Source of the DNA: Phlebopus portentosus
Taxonomy: Eukaryota; Basidiomycota; Agaricomycetes; Boletales; Boletinellaceae
DNA: 64,000 bases
NCBI GenBank assembly: GCA_037892935.1
Contig: JAYXKI010000002.1
Location: 2,480,001-2,544,000 of the forward strand
Direction: 5' to 3'
Positions 1 through 11,804 of this stretch are shown here, piece after piece; positions within the stretch are counted from its first letter, which is position 1, and every line of letters begins with the position of its first letter. The position numbers and the translations under genes were made by a program. Below the pieces are notes generated by a model. The model made no database searches. It saw nothing but the letters and a program-made list of their open reading frames with translations, and was not told where the DNA came from.

Positions 1-778
1 CCGAGTTCGTATTGCTCGTAGCTGTCCCGTAGTTGTGCGACCCACTGTGCTCGCTCACTATACGAATTCACTTCCGTCAAAGGCGCGGATAAGGTACGAC
101 ATTATATATGGTGCACGCACCGGTCTTCCAAGTTCCAGATGAGAACGGCAACCCCGTCCGGTTTGAGGACCCGCGCGAACTCTGTCAGCGCAGCGTCGAA
201 ATCTGGGCACCAGTGAAATGCCTTCATGAGCACGATCATACGATGTAGTCGTCAATGACCGATAACAAACAAACTAATAAGTATTAATACGCGCGTACCT
301 GAGCGATGATGATTATATCCGCCCAACCACTCTCAACGCCAGTATTATCGAAAGTTCCCTCAGAGATACTCGTTCGTGGGTCCGATACGCTCTTAGAGAA
401 TACACCCCGCATGCCGTCGCTAGGTTCGACGGCCTTTAGTTCGGCGATGCTATCTGACCATTCTGGGTGTGCGAGCAGAGCGCGGGTGAAGATCCCGGTC
501 CCAGCACCGAGCCTGACGAGATTGTTAGAGATAAAGGATGGTTGGGAGTGGGTGATGATACGTACTCTACGACGTTCACTTTCGGCTTTGACTCGACTGC
601 TTTGCGGATGAGGGAAAGTGCTTCGGGCTGGTATGAAGGGCGGGCTCTGCGTGCAACCTTAAATGTCCTCGTCCTCTGCATTATTAGCACGCTTCACTGA
701 CCTGTCATAGAGCTCATTGGTACCCTTCCCAAAGCCAGCCTTTGCGACGTCGTGAACTTTTGCCGAGACGGAAGCCAT
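1..778 (-). CDS. class I SAM-dependent methyltransferase (partial)
   Basis: Reads leftward from ATG at 778 and runs off the window at position 1, so the C-terminus is missing. The spliced start is MASVSAKVHDVAKAGFGKG, followed by the family hallmark ARPSYQPEAL. The SAM-binding glycine motif LGAGTG comes directly after a short intron (about 515–570). Downstream are GWADII and AFHWCPD, typical of the Methyltransf_11 / trans-aconitate-methyltransferase-like family, then LEDRERAQWVAQLRD in the last exon. At least four introns with GT–AG ends keep the frame. Family members transfer a methyl group from SAM to small molecules; the substrate cannot be read from sequence. The family call is firm, the function is not. 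Confidence 0.8.
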
Positions 779-1867
779 GTTACCTATGTACAGTGATACA
801 GTATTCGACTACTGAAGACGATAGCCGGCGCCTCTTATAAGACAGAGATATCAAGAATACTCGGCCGAAGTGGAAGCCAATGATAATGATAATGAAAGTG
901 ACTCGGGTCGACCAAGAATAGCATAATGGTGGGATGAAGTTCTCGCCATTCGAGCAGCTGATGGCCTAATGAAGAGCAAATCTTACACGTCGATCACAGG
1001 ATGAAAAGTACTGTAGATTGAAGGTGAGATACATCGCAGACAGATCAGAGCGACCTCGAGCTTGCCCAATAACGAATCCGACTCGGATAACTACGGTATG
1101 CGTTATCCGGCAAGTTGAAGTCCAATCGCAAGTCTTAACTGTAATATGAAATATCCATTGTCTGCTCACACGATGTTCGGAGGAAGAAGCAGACCTGCGG
1201 AGTCGGAGGTTTAGTTGAGACGTGAACACGGAAATACTCAATAAAAAGGGTGTTCCTGCCAGCTCACCGCAGCTTATTATACGATCGTGGCAGTCATTGG
1301 CCGCCGATCGCGCGATGGCACAGGATTAGCAGTCCATGATGATGGTGACAGTCAGCAACGTCCACCACGTCCGTTCAGCTTTATAAGGCACGCTCGCTCC
1401 TCTCTGACCGACCACCATCTCCTCTCCAGTCCCGCAGACGCATAGACTCGTTTCTGACTTTCCTTTCCGTAAGTCCTTGTTTCTTGTCCCGTATATGACG
1501 TCTATGTTACCTATCTCGGGGCAAGTCCGGGTTACGCTCAACTAATCCGGACAGGGTTGTATGCGTCCATTTCGTGAACAGCCCCTGCATCTCATACCCC
1601 TTCTGGCATCGTCTACTAGCTCTATATGATGCCACTCGAATATAAGATGCTAACTCATTCTGCTTTGCATATTCGTTCCTCGTCTTTGTTGGCGACCTGC
1701 CTTCGCGTACGCCATGTCTACAATTGCTTCCGTTGCTGGTCACGGCGACCTCATCATCGATGCTGCGCCGGACGACGAAACGAAACCGACGTCGATTTCG
1801 GATGTTGTACCTTCAGACGCCACAGTAGATAGTGGTTCTAACTCGGAAGAATCAAGCAGTTCAACGA
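779..1867. promoter_or_regulatory. intergenic region between methyltransferase and atx1
   Basis: No recognisable gene. This is the shared upstream region of two divergent genes. A TATA-like tataag lies at about 1381 on the + strand and is followed by pyrimidine-rich sequence, a plausible core promoter and leader for the copper chaperone. A GTAAGT at about 1469 and a CTAAC at about 1650 could bound an intron in the leader, but no acceptor is clear. An 80-codon ORF beginning at 1714 overlaps the chaperone start in another frame (see findings). Confidence 0.35.
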
Positions 1868-2373
1868 TGGTGCGTCCAACATGACACCGCGACAATTTAA
1901 TGCTCATGCTGAACTGGAATCATCCGTGGCGGCAGGCCGAACACTTCTATAGATACAAGGTCCAGGTACGTCGCACCTCGCTGACCGGTTTCCTTTCGCC
2001 TTTCTCATGCCATTTTCTCTCAATCGTTGCTGGTTCGTTGTCGCTATGTGACTCAAATAGATGACGTGCGGCGGCTGCTCGGGCGCTGTCACTCGCGTGC
2101 TCACCAAAGCCAAGGAATCCGGCGCGGGTGTCGACTCCTTCGTCGTCTCTCTCGAGAACCAGTCCGTCGAGGTGCGCGGTCCGATCGACTTTGACGACCT
2201 CACGGCTAGGATCGAGAAGACTGGCAAGAAGGTATCGACCGCATTCTCTGCATCACTTTCTTTCTATTTATGCTTATGCTTGCTGCGCGTAGATCCTCGA
2301 TAAGGAGGAAGTGATCGATGAGGTTCCTGCTGCTCAGGTCGAGACTACTGCGCAGGCGCTTGCTGTTGCATAA
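1868..2373 (+). CDS. atx1: ATX1-type copper metallochaperone
   Basis: Cytosolic copper carrier that hands Cu(I) to P-type ATPases of the secretory pathway. Four exons give 94 residues: 1868–1870 (the ATG alone), 1936–1965, 2061–2231 and 2293–2373. Every intron has GT–AG ends and all junctions keep frame. The protein starts MAEHFYRYKVQMTCGGCSGA; MTCGGC is the MxCxxC copper-binding motif of a single HMA domain, and IEKTGKK is the conserved C-terminal part of the ferredoxin-like fold. Compared with the usual chaperone of about 70–75 residues it has a short acidic tail ending AQALAVA. The exon holding only the start codon was inferred from the perfect splice fit and the family's N-terminus. It converges with the permease gene, 371 bp away. 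Confidence 0.9.
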
Positions 2374-2744
2374 TTCTTTTCCTTCTTTCGATACTTTGCG
2401 AGCCCGAGGATAATTCGTGTCGGATGTTTATAATAATTGTTCATGCTGGAGGAATAAACTCGAAGTTTTAGACGTTGGGACCAGACACTGCGACGCAGCT
2501 TTGACAAGAGCATGCTGGGTATTATGGCCTCGGAAAGGTGTCAAGATATAACAGAAAAATCTAATCTAGGCGCTTAAATATACACAAAGCAGAGACAATG
2601 ACAGCACAACACAAACACACAAACAGCGACCCATCTCTACCCTATACTATTCTTTTTCCATCGCAGCTGTTCAGATGCACGTAGTAAGAAGGGAAAAAAG
2701 CTGGCCCTATCGATTGGAGGATGGCCTAGGCGCAGCAGACATCT
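2374..2744. other. intergenic, between convergent gene ends
   Basis: Separates the 3' ends of atx1 (+) and the permease (-). It is AT-rich, with aataaa-like signal at about 2452 after the atx1 stop. I see no gene or repeat. Confidence 0.5.
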
Positions 2745-5285
2745 CTACAGTCTCAGCCTCGCCTTCCGGAGCCGTTGCGACCCTTTCGAACCCTGCTCGT
2801 GCAAGGCCGGCACCTCGCAATCGTGATACGATGGCATTGAACGGGGCTTTTTTTTTTTTGAATAAGGAATAAAGTTAGATGCGAATAGTCGTGTGAAGAA
2901 TTCCGGGGGTGCAGACGCACATAATATGCTTTGTATTCGCGAGGCGCCTTCTGAGTCGGGTCTTCGAGTGAGATAGTATACTGGTACGCCTGCTAGCACG
3001 AAAGCTGTTTTTACAGTGAAATCGAATGAGATCAGTACACATCACATGGAAGAAATGTAAGATTGATACGCACCGAGAACGGCAAGAGCTTCAAGCGGAG
3101 CGGCTATTACCGGCATCAACAGGAGGAAGAGAGCAACCTGCCAGTGCAGAAAGCATTATGAGGGAAACAAAATTCCCGTGCTCGATATGCGAAGCAACTT
3201 ACTGCGCAGAATATTAATGGCGTGGTGATCCACGTTTTGTATGGTCTGTATGTCACGGGAGGTCAATGGAGCCCATTAAGATGAGGATGAGAGGGCACGA
3301 ACCTCGGAAGCTCGGGCTCCTTTATTCGTAGAACGACGAGACCAAGTACGGTTAGGAAATAAAATCTATCGCCCCCGCGTCAGTACAATCGACTCCGACA
3401 CGCTAATTGACTTCAGAGGTAAAAGCAACTCACGCCCACGAAGCAACAACAGCGAAGTTGATCAGCCGCCGGAAGCCTCCACCAAGGATGATGAACGCCA
3501 TCGTAATACCAGCCTGAAGGAGCATCGCATTGACGGGAGTCTTGCGTGTGCTATGCAGACGTCCGAAGGCGCGTGGGAGGTAGCCTTCGTTACCTGCAAC
3601 GTAGATGAGGCGAGCAGCAGTGAAGAAGGAGCCTACAAGTATGTCGAAATGTAAGAATAGATGTAAGCATGGTGTGACAAGCGAAGAACCTACCATTGAG
3701 AGCGCCAAAGCACGAAATGGCGACCATCAACGCGAAAAGTGTACCTCCAATCGGTCCAAAAATTGCACGCCCAAAATCCAGCGCGACCGTGTTACTCAGT
3801 CCTACTGTTGTCTGCCAGAAGACATCGGCATGAAGCTGAGTTCCCTGGAATGCCCAAGGGACTATGAAGCCTACCTTATCAAGGACAACAAAATACGACA
3901 CGTTTGTGAATGCAAACAGTATCTTCATAGAAAACGAGATCAGTTTGGTTACGATAATATAGAAGAGGAAGACGAACGATGACAATGATCATGCTTGTAT
4001 GAATCGCACGAGGGATATTCTTGTCAGGATTGTGGATCTCTCCTCCAACATAGTTTGCTTGATCCCAGCCATCGAAGGCCCATAATCCAGAATATATGGC
4101 TAACGCGTACGATGATGGGCTAGTACTGGAACCATCGAATAGCGGTTCTCGTAGTGATCCAGAAGCACGCCCGCGTGCCAGCTGAATCACGCCGAGGACA
4201 CTTATTAGTAGCTAGACAAATTTTCAATCACCTGCTATTCGTGTTAACTATGATTCTCACCAGTGATGAGACCTGGTATTGACAAACGTGTGAGCTCTGA
4301 GTGAAAGCGAAGATTGTAAACGCTGACTTTTATAGTCGTTAGGACAACCGCTGTGTGTGTGCCTAAGTGACGAGTCGCGATACACAAGAAAGTCACAGAG
4401 GCAATAGCAAGACAAGCAGTCAGCTTGATCGACCATTGCGGAATAGCATCAGGCGAGGCATCCTCGTCTGTCAAGTGCCAGAATAATCGGTTTATGTACT
4501 CGGCAAAAATAAGCGCGATGACGCCGTTGCCTCCAGGTTTCAGAGCTGTGATAGCCGTCCATGCAAAGAGGTAAGATACAAGTGGATTGTACGCGTACGC
4601 CAAGTATGCCTGAGCTCCGCCGTTCAGAGGAATAGCTGAACCGAGCTCAGCGAAGCTAGAAGCACCGGTCCAACCTAGTAGGCCCGAGACCAGCCAGACA
4701 ATCAGACTCGCACCGACACTTTGTGTGTTCGCCACGATTACTCCAGGGGAGGAGCTTCAGCAGAATATTAACGAGATTCTGCCGATACATATCACGAAAC
4801 TCACAATATCCCGGACCCAATCTGAAGTTTGTTCAGTCACGTGATCATTTCGGCCCTGTGAAAAGGATTCAGAGGAATACTTACTTGAAGTCCAACAATG
4901 AGAGCGATGCCTAGTATAAATGATATATAGATACCTTTTTGAGGTGCAACAATAAGAAGAGTGAATGCATAAGCTCACCTTTGATGAGGCTAATATCTTT
5001 CCCTGTGCCTTCACTAACGGGACCGTCCGGATTGCTTAGGCTGGCACTCAACGGTAGGAGATCTTGTTGGAAGTCGAAACCGGAGAAGGAGTAAGATCTT
5101 TCTCTTGGTCCAGATCCTCCTGGAAAACCTATTGGTCCATCACTGAGCTCGAGAGCGCGTAACGAATCGTTAGAGTCGTAAGAATGGTGTGAGAGTGGAG
5201 GGGAAGGCGGGTATTGCAGACCGGTGCTTCTAGGGGACTTCATGACATAGTCTTCTGTACTTGAAGAGGGCGAATGTGAGCCCAT
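2745..5285 (-). CDS. LAT/MUP1-type amino-acid permease (APC superfamily)
   Basis: Polytopic plasma-membrane amino-acid transporter. A hydrophilic N-tail (MGSHSPSSSTEDYVMKSP) precedes the membrane core. The core shows the family signatures in order: LIVWLVSGLLGWTGASSFAE, GLWAFDGWDQANYVGGE, NPDKNIPRAI, SCFGALNG, RLIYVAGNEGYLPRAFGRLH, TRKTPVNAM and, in the last segment, LAGVPVYYLTRRP. Order and motifs match yeast Mup1-like and animal light-chain LAT transporters; the substrate (methionine or another neutral amino acid) is inference. Many short introns interrupt it. An upstream in-frame ATG at 5351 would add 22 residues; I prefer 5285 because it leaves room for a 5' leader before the divergent Nup133 gene. 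The C-terminal frame depends on a 12-base homopolymer (see findings). Confidence 0.85.
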
Positions 5286-5459
5286 GTCTGAGTGGACCTT
5301 CAGGCTGGAAGTGGTCGTCACAGCAAAGACTGAGAAAGAAGCGTCGATCATTTACCGTGTACATGTTTGTCCTTATTTACGCGTGTCGAACGAGCGAGAT
5401 CTTGATCTTGTCCCTGTTCAACTTGAGAGTGCACTCAAAGCCACAAAGCGACGACAAAA

Positions 5460-8400
5460 ATGTTTTCGCCATCGCCGCGTCCGGCGACACCTGCTGGAAG
5501 GATTAGGTCACAGTCTCCGTTGCAGACACCAAGGCAGAGGAGGGTTACTCCAGGTCCTTCGCGTTTGGCTGGTAATGCTTCAAGAGCCCCGCCGGTCTCG
5601 CGAATGTCTGTTACGACCGACGCGTCCGCAGATTCGAACGCGATGGACGTCGACGGGGGTGTCTCTCAGAGCGAAGGAAAACTGATCTCTGAAGTTGTAT
5701 TTGCGCAGTCTGAGGAGCAAAAGATAACCTTGCTCTCGCCCCTTCCGGTCGAGGTCCTACAGGTTTTGCGGAATACCGGTGCGCTGTAATCGCCTGCAGT
5801 TCACATTCGATCGCCTCATTAAAAACTTATTCTCAGACTTCGTCAGCGATTCCTTCGTTGGGGACGTTGACACACGCAACTCATTCTGTCTCATTGCCTC
5901 TGTTAAGACGTGCTTCGTATGGAAATATACTCAGCTTCTTCCCGGAGTGCCTACCTGCTACATTTTTCCTTGTCCGAATCGATATTCAGAACCTGAAGTA
6001 CCTTTCTGCGCACTTCTGTCATTTGGTCCTTCTCGCGAGCCCGGCCTGATCCTACTCTCCTCGTATGGCGAGCTTCGCTTTTGGGACAGCATAAGCCTTG
6101 GTCTCACGGGAGGAGAGGCTACCGATGATTCTCTCTGGACTTGAGATCGGATGAGACGCTTACAGGCCTACTGTATGCGGAGGTAACTCTGGATTCTTTA
6201 TTGCACATAGTGGATTTTGACGCAACCTTCAATGCACTTTGATTTTATAGCCACAAAAATTTATAGCCACATCTTCTACTGGTCGATTATTCCTGCTTTC
6301 CGTCACTTCCTCGGATGGGCGTTTCCGTATTTCGTCCCATCCCTTCAGCTTGACTCGGCCTCAAGGGACAGTCGAACGATTACGCATAGGTTTCTGGGGT
6401 GACAATACTCCCAAGTACACACCGGGTTGGATTGTTGCCGCAGCGGTGACAGACGTCAAAGATGACGGTTTTCAGCTCTGGTCCTGTAGCGACATGAAAA
6501 TTTCCCGCTGGTCTGTTTATCACAAGGGCTGGGAACAGGTGCTTTAAACCAATCCTTTGTCCGGGTCGTTCCAGGCACTGACAATGACACAGTTCGAATC
6601 CGAGGAAGATATAGAAGACCGCCTAGTGAGCACTTTGCGACGCACCTTCCCGCCTGCGAAAGATATCAAGGATCTTGATCTGGAGCTTTTGGATATTGCC
6701 TTTGATGCGTACGCAACTCGTGTTCCTTCTCGGAGTTATACAATCTTGATAGATGCTACAGGCAAAAGAATCTTGTTCTGTTTTCTTCCTTTAATGCAGG
6801 CTACGAAGACGTGTCTGGCATGGACACTCGACCTCGTCGCTACTACATTATCGTGAGGTTGAAACGAGGAGAAACTCTTGAGATTACCAGTATTCGGACG
6901 GTACCTTATCAGACGGTGTGTCAACTTTTTATACGACATCTGTTACCGTTCTTCATTGCAACCTATCTCAGATATCTTCGGACCGTGCAAATATTCATCC
7001 ACGAATGCGCCTTATGAGTGGCGGCCAGTTGTATGGTGTGCAATTTGGAGACGCTGTCGCTTTCGTAGCGAGAGGTCAGATTTAACTTCTTTGTGACTCT
7101 ACACACCGAGGAACTTATTGACGGAACATCCGGAGTTTAGACAATGACTATTCTAACATTCTTACCCTTAAAAACCTTCAAGACCGGACATTTGGCTGCG
7201 GTGTTGCGGACAACTCCGAGGAACTGCTGTTCATGAATAGCGAGGTCCTCATGAGGGTTGAAATGGACATCCGGAAAATAAATAGCTATAGTGTTAAGTG
7301 AGGCACAATTTCTCGATTGTCTAGATCCACTCAGCTCATAATTCAACATTAAGTGCCTGGAGAGGGACATCCGTCAAGTCAATCATGACACAAGCAATTC
7401 TATTTGGCTCAAATCCAAAGGCATGATACTCGTCTTTTACCTGAAGGTATATCTGACTTGATCGATCTCAGAATCCTCTTCTCTTCACGTTCCCGCCCGA
7501 CGTTGATGAAGAAAGTCTCATCATTGGCGCGGAGCAGCTAAGCTGCGCGGTGCTCGCCTCTGATCCTCAGGTTGTGCGCCCTAATCCTGACCTCACGCAA
7601 CAAATCCTGGAGCGCAAGGAGCGGCTTCGATTCCTTATTCATTTCATAAACGAAAATGCCGTTTTGAGCAAAGTTAGATCTTTTGTTTCTTCTTGGAATG
7701 GAAGAAAGCTAACTACTGACGTGCGATAATAGATGTCACAAACAAGTCGTCAGCGACTTGCCACAGATGCCGAGAAGCTGTATGCCAACCAAGAACTGTG
7801 GTTACTATATTGTGAACGTATAAAGTAAGTGTGTACGCCGTGATTTGGTGTGGTCTAACTGATCCGAACACGTAGTATCGGATATGATGAACACATCTTG
7901 TACAATGCCATTGTCGCGTATATGGAGGAGTCCCACGCAAGACATTATGATGATGATCTGCGGGCGTTCTTCGGCCACCAGGTAAATTTTGGATCCATAT
8001 CTCATAATCTCATTTGGCTTATTTCCATCTATTGCGAAGACTCGAGAAATCGGTGATTTGCTTCCGTACATACGGCAGGTCGTGGGGACATCATAAGAAA
8101 TTATGAGTTGGCCGCCCAAATTCCTGACGCGCTGCACAGAGGGATAGATCATGTCCTCGTAAGTCGTCTTCATACTATCCAACGAGTCTTCAACCGACTC
8201 TCGTCCTTTTAGACCATACTTTCGGCTGCGTGGAGCTATCGCGAGGCAAATCTGGGCGTTTATGGTATCTCTGGACCAATGCTAAATCCGTGGACGAGCA
8301 CATCGGTCGTTGTTAAGATTGTTCTTGATTTCTTCAATCTGTCTGATGAACTCTTCACGAAATTCCCGCCCGAGTCGGAGAATGAGATCATTCGCGCAAC

Positions 8401-10193
8401 CCGCGAGCAATTCCCCGTACTCGGTGAAACGGTGTTACGCTGTTTCCGGGAACGGCTAGAGTGGTTGGAAAGGTTCGTATCTTTTATTATTTAAGGAGAT
8501 CTTGACTAAGAATCCTGCAGTCCGGCTGCGGCTGATGAGGTCGGGAACGAGAACGAGAAGCGTAGCCTACGCGAACGCTTCCAGCAGGTTCGACCCCACG
8601 TATTACATACCCTATGTATGTTCCTGTCCTGTCATGCCTATCTGCACTTTCACATATTCGCATACTATTCTTAGTTAAGCATGGCCAGTCCAGATATGCA
8701 TTCGAGCTTGCCGAGAAGTTCCGAGATTTCCGTTCTCTTGTCGATCTTTGCCATTCTACCCCTCCAATTTACCCTACATCAAGCAACGTGTACTCAGGAT
8801 ACATCAAGGCATACATCGAGAAGTATAAAGAGGAATTTACGGATGAACTATATCTTTGGTACATCGAACACGGTAAATTTCGCCTTTTCCCTGGCATCAC
8901 TGGGCATGTCTCGCTGATTCTATTAAATATTAGCCGAACTTCGATGCATTTTCGAACAAAGTGATGTATATGAGGAGTATATCGATGCATTCTTCGAAAA
9001 ACACCCGTATCCGAATATCTCGTGGGTGCATGACCTCGGAAAAGGCAACTGGGCGTCCGTTTCCACTACGCTGCTACCCCAAATAGAACAAACGATGGAT
9101 CTCGAAACGAGACATGTTGGTATACAATTCATTGTTGGCAATATATCTTATCTCATCATTTATATTTACCAGGTCATGCTCAGCATCGGGAAGCTTGCAC
9201 AGATCATTGAGGGAGAAAAGAAGTCCAAATCTCCAGAGACTCAGGCTGTTCTTGATGGTTGGTATCCTTACTGAAACATCGAGTAGTCAGACTGACACTT
9301 TCGGTTGTCTTCCAAGCATATCATGATGGTCTTGACTACGTGAGCGTTCATCATAAACTCCTTGATGAATTACGCGCATTCCTGGAAGGGTCAAAAGCGA
9401 AACTATCTCTCGACAGTCAAGTAGACATCATAATTAAAGGGATTGCACCGTCCTTGAAGGCGAAAACGCATCCTGGATTCTGCGCGCAACTTAAAACTTC
9501 CGTGAAGGAACTTCTGCAAGACCGTGCTCTTAAAGTCGAGGACTTGGTCGACGTGCTTCCTCTGAAAGAGAGCACTCTGGATTTCGAGATCTCGCTCGAA
9601 TTAGTAAAGGAGGCTAGAGTAGGTCTTTTGTCAATCGTGAACAGCACCTACTCACTGCGGTGACTACAGGATATACCAGAGGCACGTCAGCTTTCTGCTT
9701 ATCGGACGGTTTGGCGGCGCATATACATCCGCGACGAGTATGTCGTCCTGCCTGCTGCGAGACTTCACAGTGAAACTAATCGAATAATTTGCGCAGTTGG
9801 GAAAGCATAAGCAAGACCACAAATAGAACTGACACACAGCTCGTTGAAAGGTTCCGGAAGACAGCACTATACGCGACAGTCAGAGATGAGCTTCGGCGAG
9901 CCCGAGACGAGCAAAATGGAGTTTTGGCCCCCAGCGACCTAGTGAACACGCCGAATATCGTCCTTCCGCTGAATGAGGCAGCACAGTTGCCTACCCGAGA
10001 GGAACTTGCAAGTCGATGGCCTGGCCATTCCGAAGAACAGCTGGATGCTCTCGAGAATGACTACAAGAACGAACAACAACGGCTGGAGTCGTTTGATCTT
10101 GCGCCCATCGTTGAGCGTGTGAAAAAGCTTGCAGTACAAGAACTGGAGGATGAACTGGAGATGGATGATGTAGCCATGGGTGTAGATGGATAG
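5460..10193 (+). CDS. nup133: nucleoporin Nup133 (Y-complex scaffold)
   Basis: Outer-ring scaffold subunit of the nuclear pore (Nup107–160/Nup84 complex). Starts MFSPSPRPATPAGR with a low-complexity tail, then an N-terminal beta-propeller containing SSYGELRFWDSISLGL, SSTGRLFLLSVTSSDGRF and LRIGFWGDNTPKYTPGW. A long alpha-helical C-terminal domain follows, with the Nup133/Nup155-like pattern PTSSNVYSGYIKAYIEKYKE and WVHDLGKGNWASVSTTLLPQ. It ends KLAVQELEDELEMDDVAMGV then TAG. More than ten short introns; for example exon 1 ends at 5778 and exon 2 opens at 5837 with frame kept. Roughly 1,150–1,250 residues, the family's usual size. One apparent 1-nt shift lies near 6130 (see findings). Its start is 174 bp from the divergent permease start. 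Confidence 0.85.
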
Positions 10194-10349
10194 TACGGTA
10201 TCTATACAACATTTTTGTTTCCTGAATAGGCACGCTGTGCCGTAGCAATCGACACACCGAGCGACTGCTTCGGATTAAGTCCGTGATCGAATATTCGGTG
10301 AGAATAGAAAAGTAATAAGGGTGCACTTCTTGTAAAATGAGGATGATTA

Positions 10350-11048
10350 TTATGAGGACGAATGTTGCGACTTTGAATTCCCGAAGATGCGCGATCGGAA
10401 TTGACTGACGGCTGCCCGCGCAGCGAGCATGATACCACCGAAATTTCGTCGATTCCATTCATTCGAGTAATCCTTCAATCTCTCGTGCTCCTGCTGGAGC
10501 CATTTTCCGTAGAATTCAGAAAGTGCTGCCTCGCGCGCCTCCGGAGGTGCGTCCTCAGGCAAGGATGAAAGTACGGCTTGTTTAGCAGACTCGAAGCGCG
10601 TATTACTCTGCGCAGTAATTCAATCAAATGATCAAATGGAAAGTGAATAGATGATACACACGTCCTTCCAAAAGGTATGGTTGTAGGCATCCAGTCGACT
10701 TCGTTCTAAACGCCATTGATAATCTAGCGGATCGCCGCTGAACTCATCCAATTGATACGGATGCGACGTCGTAGCTTGCGTTCGCTTTACCGGAGATGAT
10801 GCATTTTCGCCTCCTCCTAGCTCAGCATCTGAGTCTCCTTCCTTTCCTTTCCCCTTTCTTTTCCGCCCAGACGGAATAGACTCAACCTCGTCGTAAATGA
10901 CCGGCCGTAAATTGGATACTGGATCAGGTGGGCCGACTAGAGCGCGTTTCTGCGACGACGTACGTATGCTTCTGCGTAGTTGGGCGCAAAAACTACGTTT
11001 TACAAGAGACCGAAGCTGCGCAGCGTAAACAAGGCGTCGAGCGAGCAT
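10350..11048 (-). CDS. COA8: COA8/APOPT1-like mitochondrial cytochrome c oxidase assembly factor
   Basis: Two exons (11048–10662 and 10607–10350) join at phase 0 to give 214 residues. The first 30 residues (MLARRLVYAAQLRSLVKRSF) are Arg-rich and lack acidic residues, as in a mitochondrial presequence. The family hallmark VGPPDPVSNLRPVIYDE follows; animal COA8 has a GPPD–SNLRP block in the same place. The second conserved block, WRLERSRLDAYNHTFWKD then NTRFE, matches the family's pattern around the NQQFW helix. Between them lies a Lys/Ser-rich insert absent from animal proteins. COA8 supports complex IV assembly or protection in mitochondria. The gene is divergent from the RRM gene with 123 bp between the start codons. 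Confidence 0.8.
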
Positions 11049-11171
11049 AACGTACGCTGAGCAAAGTATTGCCCGACCTCTGAAATTAAAGGATTCCGCT
11101 TACGTAAAGTCACGGGATCGTCAATCTGTTCACTTTGAAATTGATCCTGCAGTCAACGACGACCACCGGTG
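11049..11171. promoter_or_regulatory. bidirectional promoter COA8 / RRM gene
   Basis: Only 123 bp separate the two divergent start codons, so both core promoters must lie here or extend into the first exons. I see no clear TATA box. Confidence 0.5.
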
Positions 11172-11804
11172 ATGGACGAGGGTATCAAAGCCAAGAAAAC
11201 TGTCTTCATTGGCGGCATTGGTGATGACGTAGATGAGGCAATCATCTACGAGGCGTTTTCAACATTTGGTGTGCTCTGTTCTTGCAAATAATCCATTCAC
11301 ATCTAACCTAACGTCATCCAGGGGACGTTCTGGACGTACAGATTCCTCCAGCACAAATAAACACTTACAATAAAGAGCCTTGTATGTGGATTGTTCGAAT
11401 CGACTAAGACACTAGCTAATAAAGCATTCAGCACAGAAGCACCGCGGTTTTGCTTTTGTAACCTACACTACTCCTGGTGACGCTCAAGATGCAATAGACA
11501 ACATGGACATGAACGAGCTACGGGGTCGCGTATTGCGAGTGAACATCGCTCGACCACAGAAGCTTACTGCTGCAGTCTCCGGAAACAAACCTAGTGCGTG
11601 CTTTCCCCCGTTCTTGCAATAATTAGAAATTTGATCCTTTTTATCGATTCAGTTTGGGAGTCCGAAGAATGGCTTAGGCAATATGCGAAACCATTAGCTC
11701 AGAGCGGTGGAGTGGGAGCTCGTGCTGTCATGCGCTCTGGTGCTGTGCCAGAGGAGCCGGAAGACAAGAAAGAGGACGGCGATACCGATGCAATGGAGGA
11801 GTAA
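11172..11804 (+). CDS. RRM protein related to the RNA-binding half of cyclophilin PPIE
   Basis: Four exons spliced in frame. A single RRM fills most of the protein: RNP2 is TVFIGG, RNP1 is KHRGFAFVTY, and the last strand is LRGRVLRVNIARPQK. After the RRM comes IWESEEWLRQYAK, the tryptophan motif that follows the RRM in human PPIE (Cyp33). The frame then ends in an acidic tail, DGDTDAMEE and TAA. Length is about 155 residues; full PPIE is about 300 and carries a C-terminal peptidyl-prolyl isomerase domain, which is absent here. In PPIE the RRM binds RNA and the MLL PHD finger and the protein sits in the spliceosome; a spliceosomal role here is inference. Confidence 0.85.
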
